From Pseudomonadales bacterium (lineage in GTDB: Bacteria; Pseudomonadota; Gammaproteobacteria; Pseudomonadales; Azotimanducaceae): a stretch of DNA of 39,937 bases. Positions 33,674 through 39,937 of the stretch are shown piece after piece (position 1 is the first letter of the stretch; every line of letters begins with the position of its first letter). A program made the translations under genes and the position numbers. The notes under the pieces are model-generated. The model searched no databases. It had not been told where the DNA came from and saw nothing but the letters and a program-made list of their open reading frames with translations. The stretch is from assembly GCA_030749725.1 (NCBI GenBank), contig JASMJM010000099.1:1-39937 (forward strand), given 5' to 3'.

Positions 33674-34644
33674 TTAGTGGGGTCTAAGGAAACTGCGGAC
33701 CTCGAAGCACAAGGCACATTTTTGAGTGTAGCTCTCTCGTCTCCGGTAGCCCTTTTCTTCGGCCATGTCTAGGAGTGTGAAAGGTCCTTCGCGCTCTTCG
33801 GATGCGAAGATCTTCCCCATGGGGTGACTCATGATGTAGTCCTTGGTCATGACTTCGGCTATATCGACATCGCGGATATTGCCGAGGATGATCCCGCAGT
33901 TTGTTTGGAGATTGCCGTAGGGGTCGCCATGGATCTCCATCATTGTGGCAGGGTCGAAGTCGACGGCACAATTAGCGGGACCCCAGTGAGGACCCCATAT
34001 CCTGTCTGGCGCCAGTTGCGGGACCGGCCTCTCATCCAGAAACCGAGACAAGGCAAAAAAAGCCCTGCCGACCGTGCGTGGGGGACTTGATCGGACGTGT
34101 TCTCGCAGTTTCTCCTCGTCCCCGGTAATGCTTCCCAATTCGTCGTGATCCTTGAGAGCAGCGAACCCGCTGCCCACGATATTGTCAGGACCGAATATGT
34201 CCGTGGCTATCCGGATGGCACGGCGGACACTCTCAGCGGGACGAACTCCTGGTGATAGCGGTCGGCGCTGAAATACATGCCAAGCATCCCCAGATCACTC
34301 AACGCTCTGAATCTCTCCTCCACGATCTCATCGGATTTGCACCAGGAGCAGTTGGTCTGGACCATGTGTGGGGGGAAGCCGCGTTTGGATGACTCCTTTG
34401 TTGCGCTGAGCAGGACATCGTAGAACATAAACGGCTCGCCGCCTGAGAGGTGGACAATTCTGCCAAGTCTTGAGAACGCTTCGATGAATGTAACGGCGTC
34501 TGCCACCGACATCACCGCGTTCGGGTTACCCGGTTTACAGGCGAACAGGCAGTGCCGGCAAGCGATGGTGCATTTGTAGGACAGCATGACACCGGCGAGG
34601 TAAGGTTCTTCGAGGAGTTTCTTCAGTGTTCCTGGCTCACCCAT
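33674..34644 (-). pseudogene. Radical SAM gene with frameshift
   Basis: The first frame (from ATG 34644, behind GGGGGAG) has the radical SAM cluster C25-x3-C29-x2-C32 (CTIACRHC), HLSGGEP, and YFSADRYHQEFVPL, then stops at 34207-34209. The homologous sequence continues in another frame: RRAIRIATDIFGPDNIVGSG and on through NLQTNCGIILGNI to KCALC near the C-terminus, resembling a SPASM-like iron-sulfur region. The shift lies near 34220, where one base appears to be missing. Joined, it would be about 320 residues. Substrate unknown. A sequencing error could also explain it. It sits at the right end of the insert. Confidence 0.75.
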
Positions 34645-34707
34645 GTAGATCTCCCCCTGGTATTGTTCTTGGTGGGTGGAAATGTGGCGATGCACACAAT
34701 GCCGGCT

Positions 34708-34837
34708 CCCTACAACCCCGCCGGCAAGTTGCTGCGCCGCGTCATCAAGACGCAGCTATCCGAATCCGAGCCCTGATTCTCACTCTATCGCGTCTATCAA
34801 TCCCCAGGCGAGGGCCGTTTCGGCGTCGACTCTTTGA
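34708..34837 (+). repeat. Junction direct repeat, right copy (130 bp)
   Basis: Second copy of the 21559-21688 segment, same orientation, five mismatches. Here the ligase part encodes only the last ~22 codons (YNPAGKLLRRVIKTQLSESE and a final Pro, then a stop) with no ligase gene before it, while the convergent hydratase is complete. The preceding bases belong to the upstream region of the broken radical SAM gene. Confidence 0.95.
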
Positions 34838-35766
34838 TTCGACAAGGCCATAAACGCTGTACGGTGCCGACCGATACGACGCAACACACTCACCGTGCCT
34901 CCTGCCCCCGGAATCAGCCCAAAGGCAACTTCCGGCAGTTGGAAGAAGCTATCGGTCGCGGCGACGATGTGATTTGAGAAAGCGGGCAGTTCGATTCCGG
35001 CACCGACACAGGCACCGTGCAGTCGAAACTCCACACGTTCTCTTAACTGGTGCAGCAGCGACGCCGCACTTCGCGTCATTCGTACCAGGTGAGCGAAGGC
35101 ACCGTCGCCGGCCTCGCCAAATTCATCAAGATCACCCCCTGCACTGAAACATGCGCCAGCACCCTGAACGACGGTTCGTGTAATGGTCTTATCTTCCGAA
35201 ACCAATGCCAGGGCTTCACACAACGCGTCGCGTAATGCTGCCGAGTACGCGTTCCTTTTATCCGGTCGATTGAGGGTGATGGTCAATAGATCCTGTTGAC
35301 GATCCATCAGCAGCAGCGACGACTCGTCTTCGTCTACAGCGGAACGTGGTTTGCGACTGTTGAGCCACGCCTTGAATGACGCACCGCTCTGCAGGGATGA
35401 GTAAGCCAGCGACTCAGCAAACAGTGCATCGTCTACCGAAGCCTGTTCGTTGTGCCGCAACAGTTGCACCAGAAGGGTGGCGGCTACCGCGTTGTGCTGA
35501 ATTGCCTCTGTCAGGATCTGCAACTCGGCTTCTGATACGGCGATCACGTCTACAATGGCAGGCAAATCCCGCTCGCTGTCGGCCAAACCGATCACCGGGC
35601 AATTGGGTTGCCGCAACGGTCTGCCTGCGGCTTCATCTTCCCCGGAGTTCCAACCTTCAAGATCAACCAGCAGATACGGCTGATCCAGGATTGCCGACAT
35701 CCCTTCCGCTTCGGCCGCAGAGTCCAATAGTGCTAACAGTTCGGAAAGCGCAACAGCAGTTTGCAT
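34780..35766 (-). CDS. Enoyl-CoA hydratase family protein with extra N-terminal domain
   Basis: A 328-residue protein. The C-terminal ~190 residues are a crotonase domain (LTITLNRPDKRNAYSAALRD, then AGACFSAGGDLDEFGEAG, then GACVGAGIELPAFS). The N-terminal ~135 residues form a separate, mostly helical region (AATLLVQLLRHNE, FAESLAYSSLQSG), ending in an acidic linker DEDESS. I recall similar extended hydratases in actinobacteria. ATG 35766 is chosen for fit to this domain; ATG 35808 is another option, and neither has a clear ribosome site. Its 3' end lies in the junction repeat, so it was probably once tail-to-tail with the ligase at 20122. It diverges from the amidohydrolase at 35861. Confidence 0.85.
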   Translation of the reverse strand: MQTAVALSELLALLDSAAEAEGMSAILDQPYLLVDLEGWNSGEDEAAGRPLRQPNCPVIGLADSERDLPAIVDVIAVSEAELQILTEAIQHNAVAATLLVQLLRHNEQASVDDALFAESLAYSSLQSGASFKAWLNSRKPRSAVDEDESSLLLMDRQQDLLTITLNRPDKRNAYSAALRDALCEALALVSEDKTITRTVVQGAGACFSAGGDLDEFGEAGDGAFAHLVRMTRSAASLLHQLRERVEFRLHGACVGAGIELPAFSNHIVAATDSFFQLPEVAFGLIPGAGGTVSVLRRIGRHRTAFMALSNQRVDAETALAWGLIDAIE

Positions 35767-35771
35767 AAGTT

Positions 35772-35781
35772 GAGTATACTC
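35772..35781. promoter_or_regulatory. Palindrome in divergent promoter region
   Basis: GAGTATACTC, a perfect 10-bp palindrome, lies between the divergent hydratase and amidohydrolase genes (94-bp gap). It could be an operator for a shared regulator. It is short enough to be chance, and it would fall inside the hydratase if that gene starts at 35808. Confidence 0.25.
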
Positions 35782-35860
35782 TTGCCATGGAAACTGACAA
35801 TCTTTCATCAATCCGCAGTCGGTTGCTGTCCCCAACAATAGCCCATGACGAGCTGCACCC

Positions 35861-37255
35861 ATGTTGCTGATCCGGCATGCTGAAGTCGACGGCGAAGACG
35901 GCGTGGACGTCCGCTGCAGCAACGGAGAGGTAACCCAGATAGCAGCACGACTGACGGGTAACCCTGGAGAAACGGTCATCGATGCAGAGGGAGGCGCGTT
36001 ATTGCCCGGACTGCACGATCACCATATACATCTGTTCTCCTTGGCTGCCGCCCGTCAATCCGTGCTCTGCGGACCGCCGGCTGTTACCGATATGGGAACC
36101 CTCGGCAAGATACTAGGGCAACAGGGTGGCGACGGCTGGATAAGGGGCATCGGCTATCACGAATCCGTTGGCGGAATGCTGCAACGCAGCCAGTTGGACG
36201 CAATCGTGCCGACCCGGCCACTGCGAATTCAACACCGCAGTGGCAAGATGTGGTTCGTCAACTCCACCGCTGCGGGAATCCTGAAACTCGACCAGCATAG
36301 GGATTTAGAGGGCGTCGAATGCGATGAGAATAATCTGCCAACGGGTCGCTTATTCCGCATGGACGGATGGCTGCACGAGCAACTTGGCCAGGAACCCCTG
36401 CCTGATATCGGATCGGCCTCGAAGCTGCTGGCAGCGTTTGGCGTCACCGGCATCACCGAATCCACACCAACCAATTCAGCTGCCACCCAGGCTCTGTACT
36501 CACAGCTCATCGAGGATCGACAGCTACTGCAAAGGGTGCGACTGATGGGAGACGAGACCCTGACCGTATCAGAACAGCCACTGCTTGAGTGCGGCCAAGT
36601 CAAAATCCTGTTGGACGACTATGCACTGCCGGAGTTCGAGCGGCTGCAACAACGAATCTCGTCGGCCCACCAACAAGGCAGATCCGTTGCCATCCATTGC
36701 GTAACTGAAGCAGAACTCGTATTTGCGCTGTCAGCCTGCAAGGGTGCGGGCCATATGCAGGGAGATCGCATCGAGCATGCCGCCATGACGACGGATGACT
36801 GCATGCAATTGGTTCAGTCAAGTGGCATGACCGTAGTGACCCAGCCTATCCTCATTGCAGAGCGCGGCGACCAGTACCTGCTGGATATAGACGCGTCACA
36901 TCATGACTGTCTTTACCGCTGCAGAGCGTTTCTTGAGGCAGGTGTACCCCTCGGTGCAGGCAGCGATGCACCGTTCGGCAATGCCGATCCGTGGCTGTCG
37001 ATGACTGCTGCCGTCAACAGACTCACTGCAGCAGGCCGGTTGGTGGGAGCCCAAGAGCGATTGACCCCGGAACAGGCACTGCGACTCTTCACCTCGTCAG
37101 CAGACGATCCCGGTGGCCCCGGGCGGTCCGTCAGCGTTGCTGCGGCAGCGGATTTCTGTCTGCTCGATCGCTCCTGGCAGGACGCTCGCAGCAGGCTGAG
37201 ACGTGAGGATGTGCTGGCTACGATTCGTGCCGGTGAAGTCATCTACCATCGCTGA
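35861..37255 (+). CDS. Amidohydrolase family 3 protein, cytoplasmic
   Basis: A 464-residue metal-dependent hydrolase without a signal peptide. Metal-binding His55-Ile-His57 is in LHDHHIHLF. Further family motifs are VAIHCVTEAEL, DRIEHAAMT and AGSDAPFG (catalytic Asp), in the expected order. It differs from the secreted amidohydrolase at 30764 in length and sequence. It stands head to head with the fused enoyl-CoA hydratase and so probably acts in the same acyl-CoA pathway, for example opening or deacylating an amide or cyclic compound. The substrate is not known. It converges with the cyclase gene, 17 bp away. Confidence 0.9.
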   Translation: MLLIRHAEVDGEDGVDVRCSNGEVTQIAARLTGNPGETVIDAEGGALLPGLHDHHIHLFSLAAARQSVLCGPPAVTDMGTLGKILGQQGGDGWIRGIGYHESVGGMLQRSQLDAIVPTRPLRIQHRSGKMWFVNSTAAGILKLDQHRDLEGVECDENNLPTGRLFRMDGWLHEQLGQEPLPDIGSASKLLAAFGVTGITESTPTNSAATQALYSQLIEDRQLLQRVRLMGDETLTVSEQPLLECGQVKILLDDYALPEFERLQQRISSAHQQGRSVAIHCVTEAELVFALSACKGAGHMQGDRIEHAAMTTDDCMQLVQSSGMTVVTQPILIAERGDQYLLDIDASHHDCLYRCRAFLEAGVPLGAGSDAPFGNADPWLSMTAAVNRLTAAGRLVGAQERLTPEQALRLFTSSADDPGGPGRSVSVAAAADFCLLDRSWQDARSRLRREDVLATIRAGEVIYHR

Positions 37256-37272
37256 CCGTATGCAACATCGTC

Positions 37273-38205
37273 CTAGTATATGGCCACAGGATTAATCATC
37301 ATCTGAACAGCCCCCCTGACTTTAGCCTGACCCAGGACGAACAGAATCTCGAATGCTTTGTCCCTGACGAGCGGCCCAGTGTTCATGGTTTCAAGAATGT
37401 AGATTCCATTTTCCTTCAGGTAGATTACATGACCCTGGAAAGGACGTTCTTCTACCTGCGCTGGAATCACGTCCACGCCCCAGGTATCCGCACCAACGGC
37501 TACGACCTTTTTACCTGCAAGATAATGCGCTACTTCTTCTGACTGACCGGGCTCACCACTCACCCAGGTGTCCGGGTCTGATGTCAGTTTGGCATCGGTC
37601 CATCCGGTATGAAACAGCACGACATCGCCTTCCTGTATTGACGTGCCCTGTCGTTCTTCGATCGCCTTCACATCCGCCACAGTAAAGAACTGACCTGCGT
37701 TCAGGTGGTCCACTCCATAGTGCCCGGCAACATCAAGAACGACGCCCCTTGCGACAATTGGTGGCACCTTTTCAATGCCCATTCTTGTCAGCCCTGTGAT
37801 CGCGGCAAAGTCTGCGGCTCGATTGCAGTTGTAATGCACGCCTTGGATCCCAATGTGGCCAAGGCCATCGATCTGTGAACCAATGCCCAGCCAGACGTGG
37901 AGAATGTCGTCGTTATACGTCGTATTAAAGAAGGGCCTCGCGCCTTCCTGTTGATTTGGCTGGACTACGGCCAGTGACAGCCCGCGTGGTGGGAACGCCG
38001 GAGTTGAACTGTCAATAGTGATGCCGAGGCCATGGGTTTTTCCTTGTTTAATCAACCGTGAGGCCTTTAGCACACTGTCAGCAGTAATCCGATTGGCGGC
38101 GCCGATCTCATCATCGGACCCCCACTCGGATGGCTGGCAGTGCTGATCTGACAAGGCGGTAACGGGGAAGAGGAATATCAGGCAGAGTCTGAGGATTGTA
38201 GTCAC
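37273..38205 (-). CDS. Cyclase-family protein (kynurenine formamidase-like), exported
   Basis: A 310-residue member of the 'putative cyclase' metallohydrolase family. The start is taken at GTG 38205 because AAGGAGAT lies 7-8 bp upstream and the codons after it form a signal peptide (TTILRLCLIFLFPVTALS). The family metal motif HxGTHxDxxxH appears as GSQIDGLGH, with Gln where the first motif His usually stands; the same change occurs in some homologues as I recall. The segment SEWGSDDEIGAANRIT is typical of the long bacterial subgroup. The function is hydrolytic; the substrate is unknown. It is in one direction with the esterase gene upstream (129-bp gap). Confidence 0.88.
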   Translation of the reverse strand: MTTILRLCLIFLFPVTALSDQHCQPSEWGSDDEIGAANRITADSVLKASRLIKQGKTHGLGITIDSSTPAFPPRGLSLAVVQPNQQEGARPFFNTTYNDDILHVWLGIGSQIDGLGHIGIQGVHYNCNRAADFAAITGLTRMGIEKVPPIVARGVVLDVAGHYGVDHLNAGQFFTVADVKAIEERQGTSIQEGDVVLFHTGWTDAKLTSDPDTWVSGEPGQSEEVAHYLAGKKVVAVGADTWGVDVIPAQVEERPFQGHVIYLKENGIYILETMNTGPLVRDKAFEILFVLGQAKVRGAVQMMINPVAIY

Positions 38206-38334
38206 TGTTGAGATCTCCTTATTGTGGGGTTGACGAACCAGACATGAATTCACGGATCGTGTCTCATTGGGTGCCGCGTCGCTCGATCAGGGTGATCGCG
38301 GATCTGCCGGACGGCCAGCGCCGGTTGGCGGTCT

Positions 38335-39456
38335 TTATCCTGCGCTCCTGAGGCATTCGTAAAAGCGCTCACGCAGCACATCCCCCCGGGAACCCGGGCC
38401 CTCATTGTGATCCATGCGATTCATGACGTATGAAAAACAGGCGCGGTTGTTGACGTCCACCATGATGGTCGAACCCCCGGCCCCACCCCAAAAGCACAGT
38501 TTTCGAGTCTTGCGCCTGGCGATGCCGTAACCGATTCCATGGTGCACGGCCATGCCATCGATGACGCCCTGCTCTTCGAATATTTTCTCGCAACCGGCTT
38601 CGGACAGCAGGTCAACGCCAAAGGCCGAACCCCCGTTGGCGACAAGGGTTTGAACTCGCACGACCGAACGGGCGTTGCCATGGCCATTTGCCGCGGGAAT
38701 TTCCGCTTGACGCCAGGCTGCGGAGTTGGTCTCGGGAGGGTGAACCGCCGGGACACCATTGACCCGGTCCGGGAATGGCTCGGCAGCAGCAGCCTGTTGC
38801 CGGGCAGCTTCCGAGAGCGGAGGCGGTGGCAGAATCTCGGCGATACGCGGAAAATGCTGGGGAGCGACGCCAATGTGAAAGTCGGCCTGCAGGGGCGTGG
38901 CGATCTCATCGCGAAAAAAGCTACCGAGGGACTTGCCCGTGATGCGGCGTACGATTTCTCCGACAAGAAACCCCTGGGTTATGGCATGGTAGCGACCGTA
39001 GGTGCCCGGTTCCCACCACGGTTCCTGACGAGCGAGCACTTTCGTCACGTAGTCCCAATCGTAGAGCTGTTCTTTGCTCAGCTTCTCTCCGAAGCCAGGC
39101 AAGCCGGCTGTGTGGCCCATGAAATGCCTGACCAGAGTCTCTTCCTTGCCGTTGCTGGCATACTCAGGCCAGTATTGGGCTACCCGATGATCGAAGTCGA
39201 GTTCTCCTCGGTCCGCCAATACCAGTGCGCAGAGCGCGGCCATGGTCTTGGTTGTCGACCAGACGTTGACGATCGTGTCTTCCTCCCAGGGAATCGAGCC
39301 TGCACCGTCCCGGTAGCCTGCCCAGAGGTCAATGACATAATCACCTTCGAGGGTCGCCGCGAAGGTCGCCCCCACGTCGTCTCGTTCGCTGAAGTTGCGT
39401 TCGAATTCTTCGCGCACAGCGGCAAATCTGTCATCGCACAAACCGTTAATCTGCAT
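38335..39456 (-). CDS. Serine beta-lactamase-like esterase (class C fold)
   Basis: A 373-residue protein of the beta-lactamase/EstB family. The nucleophile motif S67-TTK70 is in VWSTTKTM, and the second motif is Y156-HA instead of the usual Y-x-N. The third motif reads FWGGAGGS, as in EstB-type esterases rather than KTG of lactamases. This points to an ester hydrolase with no antibiotic role. No signal peptide is present. ATG 39456 follows AGGAGAGGGG; the frame is open further back to 39618 but those codons are unlike the family. It is probably co-transcribed with the cyclase gene and diverges from the CoA transferase. Confidence 0.9.
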   Translation of the reverse strand: MQINGLCDDRFAAVREEFERNFSERDDVGATFAATLEGDYVIDLWAGYRDGAGSIPWEEDTIVNVWSTTKTMAALCALVLADRGELDFDHRVAQYWPEYASNGKEETLVRHFMGHTAGLPGFGEKLSKEQLYDWDYVTKVLARQEPWWEPGTYGRYHAITQGFLVGEIVRRITGKSLGSFFRDEIATPLQADFHIGVAPQHFPRIAEILPPPPLSEAARQQAAAAEPFPDRVNGVPAVHPPETNSAAWRQAEIPAANGHGNARSVVRVQTLVANGGSAFGVDLLSEAGCEKIFEEQGVIDGMAVHHGIGYGIARRKTRKLCFWGGAGGSTIMVDVNNRACFSYVMNRMDHNEGPGSRGDVLRERFYECLRSAG

Positions 39457-39618
39457 TGGGTACCCCTCTCCTGATCCCGTGTCCGATCGGTTTGCCGATA
39501 CTACAGGCAGGGTAGCCCGAGGGCAAATCCGGCCCGCCTTCATCACCCATGGTGTCGATTTCACAGGTGGCTCAGATAATTCTGATATGATTGGCGCGCA
39601 CTCTTGAGAGAAGTACAA

Positions 39619-39937
39619 ATGAACAGTGATTCTAAGAAACAGTTACCGGGGCCCCTGGATGGCATTCGCATTGTCGAATACGCTATCTGGCACGCCGGTC
39701 CAGGCGGTAGCGCAATCCTCGCCGATATGGGAGCAGAGGTGATCAAGATTGAGACGCTGACCGGAGATCCGGAAAGAACTCAGTCCAGACTTGGTACCAT
39801 GAACTTCGAGGACAGTCCCAAATCGAACTGGAGTTTCCTGTTTGAATTCTCCAATAGGAATAAGAAGGGCATCTGCCTGGATATCCACACTGAAAAGGGT
39901 CGGCAGATTTTCAATCGCCTCATTGAGAGTGCTGATG
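39619..39937 (+). CDS. CaiB/BaiF-type CoA transferase, N-terminal part (cut by window)
   Basis: From ATG 39619 (behind GAGAGAAG) the frame stays open to the end of the window, 106 codons. The sequence LDGIRIVEYAIWHAGPGGSA, then ILADMGAEVIKIE, and later NRNKKGICLDIHTEKGR, is typical of the start of family III CoA transferases, which move CoA between carboxylic acids. The catalytic Asp lies beyond the window. With the ligase, hydratases and amidohydrolase it supports an acyl-CoA degradation locus. Confidence 0.9.
   Translation, partial: MNSDSKKQLPGPLDGIRIVEYAIWHAGPGGSAILADMGAEVIKIETLTGDPERTQSRLGTMNFEDSPKSNWSFLFEFSNRNKKGICLDIHTEKGRQIFNRLIESAD

Larger units (their letters stand above)
21689..34707. 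mobile_element. 13-kb inserted segment between junction repeats
   Basis: This segment lies exactly between the two copies of the 130-bp junction repeat and separates two genes (acyl-CoA ligase and enoyl-CoA hydratase) that were probably neighbours. It contains dehydrogenase, cytochrome, ABC exporter, GST, amidohydrolase and hydratase genes and at least three broken genes. No transposase, integrase, relaxase or tRNA is seen at either end. Single-crossover integration of a circular molecule, or recombination with DNA of a related strain, would leave this pattern. The mechanism is inferred. Confidence 0.6.

Noticed and set aside
21559-34837. Transposon target-site duplication
   Set aside because: 130 bp is far longer than any target duplication, and no terminal inverted repeats or transposase are seen at the edges.
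38539-39474. 311-codon plus-strand frame opposite the beta-lactamase-like gene
   Set aside because: Long but antisense to a gene with clear SxxK motif; no family resemblance of its own.

Overview
The window looks like chromosomal DNA of an aerobic, Gram-negative bacterium, most likely a gammaproteobacterium. The evidence is a TolC-type outer-membrane protein, a NudC-type NADH pyrophosphatase, an SrkA/YihE-type kinase, ModABC, a ComF-like protein, a periplasmic DegS/HtrA-like protease and an autotransporter esterase. I cannot name a genus. All calls come from reading the sequence; no database search was made.

Layout. (1) 1-115 is the edge of an insertion sequence carrying the start of an IS630-like transposase. 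(2) 158-3495 is isoleucyl-tRNA synthetase (ileS, long eukaryote-like type). Its leader appears to be a complete transcription attenuator: a 21-residue leader peptide with six consecutive Ile codons, an antiterminator arm ending at the peptide's stop codon, and an intrinsic terminator before the ileS start. (3) 3602-9578 is a housekeeping block: amidase, TolC-like protein, HIT hydrolase, acylphosphatase, DegS-like protease, TerB-like protein and a DUF503 protein. (4) 9810-11791 holds a Fic AMPylator with a repeated TGTATC motif upstream, then a small secreted protein. (5) 11944-19252 runs in one direction: comF, a GDSL autotransporter esterase, nudC, modA-modB-modC and srkA, the last overlapping modC. 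(6) 19762-39937 is an acyl-CoA-type catabolic region: a small conserved protein, an AMP-forming acyl-CoA ligase, enoyl-CoA hydratases, amidohydrolases, a cyclase-family protein, a serine beta-lactamase-like esterase and a truncated CaiB-type CoA transferase.

Region 6 is interrupted. A 130-bp direct repeat (125/130 identical) lies at 21559-21688 and 34708-34837. Each copy spans the tail-to-tail junction of the acyl-CoA ligase and a convergent enoyl-CoA hydratase. The left copy completes the ligase and leaves only a stub of the hydratase. The right copy carries the end of the ligase and the complete hydratase. The simplest reading is that the two genes were once adjacent and about 13 kb was inserted between them, duplicating the junction and keeping both genes whole. 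The insert carries a PQQ alcohol dehydrogenase with a lanthanide-type Asp-Tyr-Asp motif, its dihaem cytochrome partner, two adjacent ABC exporter subunits, a glutathione S-transferase, a secreted amidohydrolase, an enoyl-CoA hydratase, REP-like repeats and several broken genes (DUF1285 remnant, truncated alpha/beta hydrolase, frameshifted radical SAM gene). No integrase or transposase is visible inside it.

The strongest candidates for a new observation are the isoleucine-sensing attenuator of ileS and the 13-kb insert flanked by junction repeats.
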